Assembly: GCF_958295425.1 (NCBI RefSeq)
Contig: NC_081146.1
Coordinates: forward strand, 7,565,649 to 7,629,648
Direction: 5' to 3'
DNA: 64,000 nucleotides
From: Solea solea
Taxonomy: Eukaryota; Chordata; Actinopteri; Pleuronectiformes; Soleidae
How positions within the stretch are numbered: position 1 is the first letter of the stretch; each line of letters begins with the position of its first letter. This document shows, piece after piece, positions 35,942 through 46,492 of the stretch. A program made the translations under genes and the position numbers. Below the pieces are notes generated by a model, which made no database searches, had not been told where the DNA came from, and saw only the letters and a list, made by a program, of their open reading frames with translations.

Positions 35942-36490
35942 ATGGCTGCTTTCAGAGTTTGTTGCACTCTTGCCATCAGTCTTCTGTTGGGTCGTCAGGC
36001 ACTTGCTTTTAATGAGGAACCCTGCCAGGAGTCCATAAACAACAACGGCTACAACATCTTTGTCAGACGCCATATTCGCTGTGATTTGCCCAAGGGTCGT
36101 AACAAAGATAAATGGAAGACGTACATCCAAGAGAACAACGACTGTGAGAGACTCACACAGTCTTTCCTTCACGAAAACGTCCAGGCCAGTGTGAAGTCTG
36201 TGTGCACAGATGAAGGAGGGAAAGTTTGGAAAGGGGACCTGTGCATCAGCCGTGAACCTTTCACTTTCCTCACAGTGAGGATTGAGGCAGGAACCTGTAA
36301 TGTTCTCAGCTTTAGTAGGGAAACCAAACATCTGATTCTGGCCTGCGATAAATTGGTCAATAAGTGCCTGCCTGTACATTTTGCGGAAAACCGTGGTAAT
36401 CATAAGCCCGGGGACAATGCCAGAGGCTGCCAGGGCCGATACAAGAAGATTGACTCTGCATCAAAAAAGGGCGGGAATAAAAGGGGATAA
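35942..36490 (+). CDS. Secreted RNase A-like protein with basic C-terminal tail
   Basis: 182 residues in one exon, ATG 12 bases after an acceptor. Residues 1-22 are a signal peptide. RNase A hallmarks: FVRRH (His44, equivalent to catalytic His12), SVCTDEGG, TKHLILAC and LPVHF (His146, equivalent to His119). The family signature Cys-Lys-x-x-Asn-Thr-Phe is replaced by CERLTQSF (68-75): the catalytic Lys position is Glu and the spacing is one longer. Mature Cys are at 28, 47, 68, 88, 101, 119, 135, 142 and 163. That is nine, so one is probably unpaired; Cys47 is Ala in the neighbour. The last 15 residues are Lys/Arg-rich. Family knowledge: RNase A-type proteins are secreted and several act in defence or vessel growth. 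Inference: RNase activity is probably weak or absent, and the basic tail may bind nucleic acid, heparan sulfate or microbes. Assignment to the superfamily is likely; the subfamily is unknown. Confidence 0.78.
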   Translation: MAAFRVCCTLAISLLLGRQALAFNEEPCQESINNNGYNIFVRRHIRCDLPKGRNKDKWKTYIQENNDCERLTQSFLHENVQASVKSVCTDEGGKVWKGDLCISREPFTFLTVRIEAGTCNVLSFSRETKHLILACDKLVNKCLPVHFAENRGNHKPGDNARGCQGRYKKIDSASKKGGNKRG

Positions 36491-36916
36491 TATTGTATTA
36501 GGAATTAAAAGAAGAACAATTTTACAAATGTGACAAATGTCGCACTTCTTGCATTTTAATTCATGCAGAATCTTAACAGGCTTATTACAGGTTTCAACAT
36601 AATTACTCTATAAAAATATTATTGCTTATTTTTTTATGACGTTTAAAATGTTTTCATAACTTTTGCAGTTCATACGATATGCTTGTTGTGTATGAAACTT
36701 TGCTTTTACTGACCATGCATCTATGCTAGAATAGAATAGAACTTTATTATCCAATGTCCAGTAAGATGTAAATAATAAGAGGGTAAAAAAGCTCTACTGG
36801 CTTTTCATGTACACTTTTGGCATTGATGGAGGAGGATTAGTCATTTACTTTGTTGTGCAATGTGTTGTACATTTAAAGGACATAGATTATACTGCTATTC
36901 TAAAGGAATTACATTT

Positions 36917-36942
36917 AATAAAACACATAATGTTTCAATAAA
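36917..36942 (+). terminator. Candidate poly(A) signals of the first RNase-like gene
   Basis: AATAAA at 36917-36922 and 36937-36942, about 430 bases after the stop codon. Confidence 0.45.
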
Positions 36943-37365
36943 CTGAATAAGAGAAAAAAAGTCAGACTGACATTTGTTTTAGATCTACAATCATGTCTAT
37001 AACGGTTTGTTTTGTGTGTGTATGTGTGTGTGAGTGTGATATTCACACTCAGATAAAATCTATATCGGACAAACAAGATGCTACTCTACAAGCACATCGA
37101 GATTAAACCTCCAGCTTGCAAACAAGACTGCACAACCAACAACTTGTGCCACATTTTTACAAATCAATAAGATGCCAGTGTCCGTGTGCCACAGACAGCA
37201 CATGGACACTGCACATCTAATTATAGCTGACTGAACTATAACACAGTGTGTATTTATAGCTGTAACTGATCACCTTTCATTCCAAATGTTGCTCTAAAGC
37301 ACAACCATGTGGACAGAGTTATGTCATGCTGCTGCACAAATGCAGGTTAGGCCACTCCCTCCAAC

Positions 37366-37442
37366 AGGAAGTGCAATAAAAACAGCAGGAATTCACCGTA
37401 ACTCACCCCTCAAAGAAGTTGCCACTCCTGCTAAAGTATAAG
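37366..37442 (+). promoter_or_regulatory. Promoter and non-coding first exon of the second RNase-like gene
   Basis: AGGAAGTG (37366-37373) is followed at once by a TATA-like ATAAAAA (37376-37382), a short leader and a donor GTAAGA at 37443. It aligns with 35091-35187 of the first gene, which lacks the TATA-like sequence. The intron ends at 37681, 16 bases before the ATG at 37698. Confidence 0.55.
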
Positions 37443-37697
37443 GTAAGATAGTCTAGCCAGCGAGAAGCTCTTTTCTAAAACCTCTTCTGCTTTCATGTGT
37501 GAAGAGCGTACACAGAGAAACAAACTGCTCTGTTGCTTTGTCCAGCCTCATGTTTTACTTGATTGTGTGTCATGTAACTAAGAAACAGTGAAGTATAATG
37601 TGACCAAGGAGTCAAGGTTAAAGGGCTGTAAAAGCTCTTTGTCCATTTTGTCATGACTGAATCATTGTTGTTCCGCCATAGGACGGTCTGCTCAGTA

Positions 37698-38276
37698 ATG
37701 GGGGCGCTCAAGGTTTTTTCCACTCTTGCCATCTGTCTTCTGTTGGCTCGTCAAACATTTGCTAAAAATGAGGCACCCTGCCAGAAGTCCAAGTGGAACA
37801 ATGGCTACAACACCTTTGTCAGACGCCACGTCCGCGCTGGATTGCCCGCTACACTCAACAGAGATGATTGGAAGGCGTACATCAAAAACAACGGGGGCTG
37901 TGACAGACCCACACAGTCTTTCCTTCACCCGGCAGACCTGGACAGGGTGAAGTCTGTGTGCACAAGTGCAGGAGGTAAGACATACAAGGAGAACCTGTGC
38001 ATCAGTCGGCAGCCTTTCACTTTTGTCACAGTGAGGAGTGAACCGGGTACCTGTGGGATCAGGAACATCCGCGAGGAAACCAAACATCTGATTCTGGCCT
38101 GTGAAGTGTTGGAGAATCAGTGCCTGCCTGTACATTTTGAGGGAAATCCTGAAAGTCATGGACCAAATAACAACGCAAAAGGCTGCCAGGACACTGATAT
38201 TAGAGGCCACGCACCCAGCTTTAAAATAACATGGCTTCCATTGTTGTTTGTTGTTCTGCTTGTTATTTTAGTCTAA
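37698..38276 (+). CDS. RNase A-like protein with predicted GPI-anchor tail
   Basis: 192 residues in one exon. An upstream in-frame ATG at 37653 lies in the intron; the start at 37698 matches the paralogue and gives a clean signal peptide (MGALKVFSTLAICLLLARQT). Paralogue of 35942-36490, collinear through residue 164. His44 (FVRRH) and His146 (LPVHF) are kept, but the Lys signature is CDRPTQSF (68-75). Eight mature Cys (28, 68, 88, 101, 119, 135, 142, 163) allow four disulfides. After GCQ the two proteins diverge: this one ends with small/polar residues, then a hydrophobic terminal stretch (WLPLLFVVLLVILV, 179-192) with no charged residue after it. That is the pattern of a GPI-attachment signal. 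Inference: it is held at the cell surface while its neighbour is released. A short C-terminal transmembrane anchor is the alternative. RNase activity is doubtful without the Lys. Confidence 0.78.
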   Translation: MGALKVFSTLAICLLLARQTFAKNEAPCQKSKWNNGYNTFVRRHVRAGLPATLNRDDWKAYIKNNGGCDRPTQSFLHPADLDRVKSVCTSAGGKTYKENLCISRQPFTFVTVRSEPGTCGIRNIREETKHLILACEVLENQCLPVHFEGNPESHGPNNNAKGCQDTDIRGHAPSFKITWLPLLFVVLLVILV

Positions 38277-38782
38277 TCACATTTTAAATGGTTCAAGGGA
38301 CATTTCACTTTCTGGATCACACTTGAGCAGACATGTTTAAAGTATTAAAATGACATTTGAAAAATCAAACAACAATCTGTCTATGAACCACATTGTGTAC
38401 AGGTTTGAAAAAAAAAAAAAAAAGGTGTATAACTTTTATAATTCATGTTATGCTTGTGTGTGTATAAGGGTTTTTTTTTTCTTTTATAGCTGTCCAGCAA
38501 TTATTTCAGGATAAGCAGAGAGGGATTAAGGGATTGTATTTACAAAAGATGTTTTTATAAAGTGAATAAGATATATTTTTATATTTTATATATTTTTCGG
38601 AGACTTTGTCCCAACACAGTTTCAGTCACCACAAACTGATTTCACTGCATGCGTTACTCTTTATTTCTGTGCATGCAACATATACAAAAATTCTTGAGTC
38701 CATGTTGCTCTTGTTTTCACCTTCTGTCTTGATTAGTCAGTCTTCAACTTGACTGATTGGCACCTGATTTTGGCAGTTGCCA

Positions 38783-38788
38783 AATAAA
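38783..38788 (+). terminator. Candidate poly(A) signal of the second RNase-like gene
   Basis: AATAAA about 510 bases after the stop codon, followed by a T-rich stretch. Confidence 0.4.
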
Positions 38789-38883
38789 TGTCTTCATTTT
38801 TTTTTTGCATAAATTTTCAGGGTTTGTATGAAAAAAATAAAAAATTGGATTCCTTTGTAATCGCACACTCATACACCTATGCT

Positions 38884-39514
38884 ATATGGACAAAAGTATT
38901 TGGCCACACCTGTTAAGCATGTCATTGAGGTGATTCAATCAGGCTTTGGGCTAGGCCCCTTTTCCCCAGTGGCGGGAAATCTTAATGCTTCAGCATACCA
39001 AGACTGGTGCTGGTACATTTCCTTGGAAAATGTTGAGGATTAACCAATGTATTCAGGATTTTAACTGATCTACAGTTCGTTATTGTTCGGTTTGATTCTT
39101 GTTTCGGACTTAGTGCTCACAGCTCTTTCAGTGCCAACACTGCCAATCAGTGGTCGGCAGTAGGTCAACGAAAAGCGCCATTTGTGGCAACAGTTAGTGG
39201 AAGATGACTGTGCCCCAGTGCACAAGGCAAAGACTATAAAGACATGGCGAGTTTGGTGTGGAAGAACTTGACTGAACCGGGAACTACTTGTCCATCATCA
39301 GTGCCTGACCTCATAAATGCTCTACAGAATGAATTGGCACAAATTGTCATAGAAACACTTAAAAATCTTGAGAAAAGACTTCAGAGAAGTGTGGCAGCTG
39401 TTAAAGCTGCAAAAGGGGAACCAACTCTATATAAAAATACTGTACATGTATTTTAATACATCATTACAGTCCCTCTTCGTGTAATGGTAAGGCGTCCGAA
39501 TACTTTTGTCTATG
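38884..39514 (+). mobile_element. Internally deleted Tc1-like transposon
   Basis: The left end 'atatggacaaaagtatttgg' and right end 'ccgaatacttttgtctat' are inverted repeats of the type seen at the ends of fish Tc1-like elements. The element is about 630 bp, so most of the transposase is lost. A C-terminal remnant survives at 39244-39456. Confidence 0.75.
39244..39456 (+). pseudogene. Transposase C-terminal relic (Tc1-like)
   Basis: The sequence before and within this frame reads like the end of a Tc1-type transposase: FGVEELD-like (here SLVWKNLTEPG), SSVPDLINAL, then LKNLEKRLQRSVAAVKAAKG, where intact copies have a Pro-Arg-Ser-rich helix followed by a Gly motif. The catalytic region is missing, so it is inactive. 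Confidence 0.7.
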
Positions 39515-40538
39515 AAAGATTTTACATTGCCTATTTGCCACCACAAGATGGCAGCAGAGATACATATCACCCATCACAGGAGACTCAGGACTCAAAAGGA
39601 CAGTCAAACTGACTAATGGACAAAATCCTACACAGTAATTATATAAACAAACTAAAAAACACATTACCTGCTTTTCATGAGGCATCACACCTCACGTGCA
39701 AAATGGATTACACTCCCATTGCCAGTAAGGGTGGACAATGTGAAACACTACTTATTTTTGTTGCAGGCTTTTAGTGCAGAGTTGCAGGTTAATGGCAAAA
39801 ATAGTTGCCATATGTTTAAAATGTGATGCAAAAGATGTTTCTGATGAACATCAGCTGTATGTGTGTCTGAGCTGGCGTTGACGTTTATAGATGATCCCTG
39901 TAAAACGTCCACAACTTTCCATTCTGCCACTGCACATTATTTTATATCCACTTCTTTTCTTTGTAATTGGCTTCTATTTTCTGCCTCATGCAGTGACATT
40001 GGGAAATTCACGTTCATTTCAGCTTGCTGACTTACTTCTCTCATGCTCCTACTTTCTCTCAGGCCACAAGCTCATGTAGAAATCACAGGATGTACTTGAA
40101 CGTATTTTCTACCCAGAGCCAAATGGTAAGACTGCCGAGTGCTGTTCAAGACAATGAACAACAATAACACACAAATGTCACAGAAGTTTATCGGGTACCT
40201 CTGAGACTGGAGGGACCCACACCAGTCACATTCAGAGTAACAGTGACCAGAGGTTGACCTCCACTGAAGTAAACTATTACCATATCTGATGCATGACATC
40301 ATAGGGAAAACACACACACACACACACTCAGGGAGGGAGAGAGAGAGAGAGAGAGAGATGACATTGTCACATGAACAAATGCACCTACTGTACACTGATA
40401 CACAATAATATGCAAGGAACTTCTGTCCGCACACATCCCTAACCTTAACCATAACCAGTTAATGCCTAACCCTAAATCCAAACCTAACTGCAATTCAAGT
40501 GTTTATACCTGAAAACGTCCTTTAAAAAGTGCACACAT

Positions 40539-40572
<34 letters not shown>

Positions 40573-41939
40573 AGGGGAAAAGCCAACAATCGTTGACTGG
40601 GGTTGAGGAGGAAAGGCAACAGGAGAATAAAAGAATGAGTGCAGAGTGAGAGGTAGCGTGAGGGTGGAGAGGGCAGAGATGCAAGAAGGAGGGGTGACAT
40701 GATAAAAACCAAAGCTGCACTTTTATTGAACTTTTTTTTTCTAAGAAAAAAAAACCCACGTGGACATAAAATAAAGTGGAAAGCAGGAAAAGTATGGGAA
40801 CCAGCGCTTGTTTTTCTTCTCAGCTTTCTCTTGTTCCCCATCTTCTTCCATCCACTTTGCCTCATGACACTTCACCCAACCCTCCTCACGAGCATATATC
40901 TACTTCGCTTCCTCTCTTCTTCTAAGTCCTTCCCTCCTGTTGTCCTCCGTCTTCCTGTCGAGTGTAAAGTAATTTAGCATCATTTAGGCCTTACAAAGCT
41001 GTTTTACAGTGCTGTTGTCACATACAGCGCCTCAGAGGAGCCCGCAGGATCATTAAACTGCAGGCGGCACTGGACAAACTGCCAAAACAAAGGAGACGTT
41101 TGGAAGAAACGCACGTGCACACACACACATACACAAAAAAGATCAAATTCAAGGTAACCTGGCACAAATTTAACTTTCCTGAGACATTATTTAATAGTAT
41201 CAGGATACTTGGGTACTGACTCTATTTGTAATGATAGTATTGATAATTGATATTTAAACCAAAATGTAATAACCCAAGAGTCATATTTCCATCACTCAGT
41301 CTGACATTTATCCAAAATTGACAGAATGTTGTTGTTTTATTAGGTTAATAAAACAATTAACTGCTACATTTACATTTATGTTCTCTGCCAATAATACAAT
41401 AAATACAATCAGGCCAATAGAAAACAAAGTGTTTTTTAGTTTTGTCAACTCTGAGCTAGTGCTGTAAGAAAATCAAACACAATTCTGTGCCAAAATTTAA
41501 AAATGAAAAGAATCACGATTAGATTCCCAGTGCTTCTCCTTCCTAATGTAACTTCTCTCTCAGCTCCTGCTCTCCCACTGTCCAGACCAACTCATAACAA
41601 ATGAGCGTGATAATTAGAACCACAAAGACTCGACGGGGAGGGCAGAGAGATTTTAGGAGTTGTTGGAGAGGACAGGGGGCTGAAGGACAAAAGGAATAGC
41701 GTGTGAGTAATACGGGCGTCTGGGTGCAACTGTCCAGGCATCTGGAGGTTTGGTCTCATGTCCAAAACAACTCAACTCAGTCATGGACACACTTAAAGCA
41801 AAATGTGGATAATATGACGTGGTGAGTGTGGGGGAAGCTCATTTGATTAAGGCGACATAGAATGCTTGTATCACACATATATGTTAGTTATGGAGGTCTA
41901 CTTACATATATTAACTTGTTTTCATGATTAAAAACCTCC

Positions 41940-42300
41940 TAATCGCTGCAAACGAGCCGATCAAAATATCTCCTCGCTGACGCTCTCGTCAGCCACGCTG
42001 TTTCAGACCAAACAGTTGCTGTGATTGGCCAGCCAACGAGAGCTTTCCTACTGTCCTGTGATTGGCCAGGTACCTGGAAGTGACGTAATAGATAGGCCAG
42101 CGCTCAGATACACAGCTCCCCCTCTGGCACGGTGGATGCTCTGCATCTCAGCAGCTACAACGATACTAGTTCTTCTTCTTCTTCTGCGGTTGAATGTACG
42201 CAACCGGATGTGCCCGGACTAGTGCCGCACCGGGAGGCGCTACGGTGGTGAGGATTTCTGATGACGACATCAAATTAAGGTGGTGTCGATCCGCTTCGCA
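41940..42300. other. CpG-rich patch, probably transposon interior
   Basis: GC/CpG content rises sharply. Two copies of 'tgattggccag' (an inverted CCAAT plus GGCC core) lie about 40 bases apart, with a TTC triplet run and 'gcaccgggaggcgctacgg'. The phrases resemble the interiors of fish MITEs, but I found no terminal repeats. A cryptic promoter is the alternative. Confidence 0.3.
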
Positions 42301-44607
42301 GAGCCCAGGAAAAACAATACAACACTATTTTCTCAGCAGTGGCTGAACTGTTTGTTCTGAAACTTTAGGGTTTCATAAACGAGGTAATGACGCAGATACA
42401 CACAAAAACGCAGCGTTAATTGGAGCTTCCGGTCTATGTCACCTTCAAGATTCATGTAAGATATGACAACAACCAGGTAGAGCCTGCATGAGCATGCACG
42501 GGTTTATCGGAATAAAGCAGAGGCGTCATGCATTTACAGCATTCTCCTGAGACTGACCTCATCTTGCCCTGAATCAAAGTCATTTAGCACTATTTTGTCT
42601 GGATGTTTTGAAAAGGTGTGACAGACACACACACACACACACACACACGTGCGAGCGACAACAATATAACACATTCAACATGCAAACAAACTCCTGTGTG
42701 CACGCTGATATTTCACTCTCCTCTCTCATCTTTTCCCCTGTCTGCCTGCTGCTCTCTCCCCATGCTGTGAGTCTCATTTTCACGTACGTGGTTAAATGCT
42801 GGCATCTCCGCTGCCCTAAACAAATCCACATGGTGTGGCTGATCGGCGTGCCAGCAGCCCCACAGTACTGCACACAGTTTTAGTTGTGGAAGTGTGAGTC
42901 AGTGTGGCTTTTATAGCTGTGCATGCCACACAGAACGGTGGCTCCAAAACCTTTGGGCTTGTGAACTTTTAAAACGAAAAAACATCATCTTATGTGTCAC
43001 ATGTTGTTTATGTCTGTGAGCTGTAATCTTTAGAGCCCCTAAGAGGCAGCGGTGTCCTATAACTCACATGGAACGTGCAAAGATTACAGAAAAGTACAAC
43101 ATATTAAGTCCCTGAAGTGTTTTTCCGTCTTTCCTGTCCAGTTAATTTCCCCTCGACCTGTCAGATTCAGTGTACAACCACTTGGGGAGGTCAGGACCAT
43201 TACACTGACACACAGTTAAATCAGAAGATATTTTGCCTGCATGCATTTGCACTTTTTATCCTGTGGCTTCCTCTGAGGGCTAAGGCCAGTGATAATGACT
43301 TCCAGGAGTTTGCTGATAGGAAGGGGAAAGAGTCAAGTTCACATCTGGGATTACCAGGGTTACTGGGGTGAGCAGCTTTTACCAGAGGTCATCAAGATGA
43401 TAAAGAGAAGAATGCCACTAAAGTGTGACTTAACATCAGGCAGAACCCACTCATGTTCACATGTGCCAACCTCAAACATGTGCAGACATGCTCCTTCCTT
43501 ACTAAAAACTGTGATTCACTGCACTATGACTTTGATAAGGGCCACGTTTGTAACGAGACACCGCGGTGCTGAACATGCTGGACAAGAAGCATTTGGTGTA
43601 AAATGGAGCACTTAGTTTGTTTTTCCTTACACACCCAGCAGCAGGGCCTCTTTGGGGTAATAAAGAGTCTGGATGATCCACAGATATGATTTAAATCTGC
43701 AACATTTGAATGAAGGGAGGAAACAGGAAACAAAACAATGCACGGACACAAAGTAGGTCTCCCCAGTTCACTGTAATCATACCAGACAATGTCAGAAAAA
43801 TAGTGAGAAATGCCCATGTCACAGTGCAGAGGCTGGAACGCAGCGTGATTAATGATTCGTTTGCATTTATTCAAATATTTTAAATAATCTATTTTTAAAT
43901 AACGAAATTCCCAAAAGGCTAATCTCTAAACTCTTTTATTCTTCATATTTCTGCTGTTTACTCCTTAAATTCTGTCCATAACCCGTGTGAGCCTTTGCCG
44001 TGAACTCTAATCCGAAGGCTGGTCAAGTGACAATCTTTGCTGTAAACAACTTTCACTTTCACGCGAGGCACAGCCTGTGAGTCGGCACTTGGCAATATCA
44101 CTTACCAGCGATGCTTTTGGCATGATAGAGGACAGAAAGCTGAACATAACTAAACAAAAGAAGTGAATAGTATATGTGTGGAAAATAGTTGGAAGGGAAC
44201 ACGAGGAAATGGAGATGAGTGAAGCAAAGTTGGCACCAGAGGAGCAAAATAATACTTGTGATACCTCAAAAGACAGAGGAGTCTCTCTTTACATATTGGT
44301 TGCCTTCATTCTTTCTCTGTTTCTCAACCTCTCCATCTCTGTCACTATCTGTTTGCCTTTGATCTCCCTACACTGCCTCTCCGTCTCTGCTGACTCACTC
44401 TCCCTATCCCTTTCTTTACAACAATGGGATAAAAAATGACCTGCACTCCAGTCTCTAACTTTCTCACTAACTTCCCTCCTTTTCTTTCTTCTCCTTTCCA
44501 TCCTCTCCCCTTCTGTTTTTCCCCCGTCTCCCTCAGTTCAACATGCTTGAGGAATGTGTCAGAGAAGCACAAAAGAACAAAAGCTTGAGGAGGAAGAAAA
44601 GGCGAAT

Positions 44608-44637
<30 letters not shown>
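44608..44637. repeat. Poly(G) tract, 30 bases
   Basis: Thirty consecutive G (written as C on the minus strand), flanked by GA-rich sequence. It could form G-quadruplexes. The exact length is likely to be uncertain in any assembly. Confidence 0.9.
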
Positions 44638-44638
<1 letters not shown>

Positions 44639-45741
44639 GAGAGAAAGTTGAGTGAGGTAAAGGAGAGGCAGAAAGGATGAGAGGAGCAGAGCACGGTTGA
44701 ATGGATCTGAATGTTGAGCAGTGCTTTGTCATCACGTGCTGACACAGAGCATCACACATTTTGGAGCTCTTTATCAAGAGTTCCCTCTGAAAAGCACACA
44801 CACACACACACACACACGATGGGTGAGGCTGTCACCGTGCTATGCTGCCCGTTTGATTCAGTGGCCTTTGATGCCTTTCTCGTTATGTCATGGTAATATG
44901 CTAAACGCCTGCGGTGAGGCTGAAGATTAATTTCCCAAACCTAGACGGCTCTCCTTTGTAACCTTTGTGTTTGCATCAGTCACTCTCAAACTGGGGCCAT
45001 GATCAATTCCCTTGGCTCTGAACAGACGGTGCTCAACAGACCACCGTAGCAGCACTAAATCAGACTCATTTTTAACATACATAGACTGGATTAAAGGGAT
45101 AGTTCAGTTGTTTTTAAAGCCATGGATGTATAAGGTTCTGACACATGACTTCAAGTGCATTGCTGAGTGCTCTGCTAGCAGAAAGATTCAGCCTGAGCTT
45201 GCTCTTACTAAAAACATGGCTGCCAGCAGGGACACAAGGAAAAACGCATTTTGAACACCCAACTAAAGACTCATCTATAGACCATACTGTAGCTAAAAAG
45301 TGGACTTTCTGGAGGACACCAAATATACTGCATAGCGACTAGGGGGCAACTCTGTTGTGTTTGAAAAATGAGCCTATACTTCTCACTTGATTAATAACAT
45401 CTGTAAACATTTTCCTGAGGAGTTAATGGTCTTAATCAGCTCTTCTTTAGTAAAACATGAAGTCAGTTTTATGAATTATGTTCACATTTAGAGAAAAGTT
45501 GATGACTAAGTATGGCACATATGAGTGGACACCAGGATGATTGACATCTGCTGTTGACCAATAGAAGCCAAGTTGCAGGTGACGACTCTGAACTTGTGTT
45601 CGCAAACCCTCACTTTATCTTTAAGTTAATAAAACCACTTGCTCTTCAACTCATGACCACAGCAAAAATCAAAACATTTTAGCATTTTGGACAGCGGAGC
45701 TGCTGGTCTGCAGCCTTTCTTTGGTAGGTTTGTGTCACTTA

Positions 45742-46307
45742 TGGCGCTTTTTTTCCACTACATAGTCCAGGCATGGTTCGACTCAACACATTCTTGTTGG
45801 TTTTCCATTAGGGATAGTACCTGGTACCTTGTATTTTTTTAGTACCTGCTCTGGTGAGGTTCCAAGCAAGCTGAGCTGATACTATATGTAACATAGTAGA
45901 CTACCATCCACTTATTGGCCAGAGTGTCTTCACTGAGCGTGACGTCCAACACAATAATCCCTGAAAACATGCGCTAATCTCCAACACTTAGCGAGGAAAT
46001 ATCTAAAATCTGAACACTGAACAGAGGAGTGTGATGTGACAGCACTGCCGCATCACAAACCCTGCCGTCCTATTTCAGTTCAGTGACTGTGTCAGACGGA
46101 GCCTGTGCTTCAATCATTCAGGAAGGACTGAGCTAATCTTTTAAATTAACTGATTCTAATGATTCAGGTACACTGAAAACAACTGCTTTACAAGTCACTA
46201 GTCACTTGTTTGTGTGTGTGTATAGTATAGTAATGGAAAACTGTGCCGAGCCATGCCATGCCGTGCCGAGGTGCGGAGTGCTGGGACTAAATAGTGGAAA
46301 AGCGCCA
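45742..46307. mobile_element. Harbinger-like MITE, copy 2 (complete)
   Basis: The left terminus TGGCGCTTTT..TTCCACTA and right terminus TAGTGGAAAAGCGCCA are inverted repeats. TTA occurs directly on both sides (45739-45741 and 46308-46310), as expected of PIF/Harbinger 3-bp targets. It is 566 bp with no coding capacity. The incomplete relative is at 30636-31050. Confidence 0.75.
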
Positions 46308-46492
46308 TTATTAAGTCATTTGAACGTGCTAAGAGAAGAAGCAATGGATCAAAGATCAACAACTCTATAATGTGCTGTGGCATAAAATTGGCCTTTGGTG
46401 CATGAGAGTGAGTAGTTTACAAAGTTACTGTTTCCAGTTGGAAAAGATTGCCTAATGGCGAGAAAAAGTGGAAAAGATATCATTACTCTTAA

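Larger units (their letters stand above)
39515..45090. other. Intergenic region between the RNase-like genes and crabp2; no gene seen
   Basis: No supported exon. It holds CA runs (40310-40327, 40541-40569, 42626-42648, 44799-44818), a GA run near 40340-40359 and a pure G run at 44608-44637. A CpG-rich patch at about 41940-42300 is listed separately. The remaining sequence is not recognised. Confidence 0.5.

Noticed and set aside
35906..36403. Minus-strand open frame of 165 residues opposite the first RNase-like gene (and 37692-38210 opposite the second)
   Set aside because: It is an antisense shadow of the RNase reading frame. The same pattern in both copies follows from the sense conservation.
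37653..37697. Upstream in-frame ATG extending the second RNase-like protein by 15 residues
   Set aside because: It lies before the intron acceptor at 37681, so it is intronic. The downstream ATG matches the paralogue and gives a clean signal peptide.
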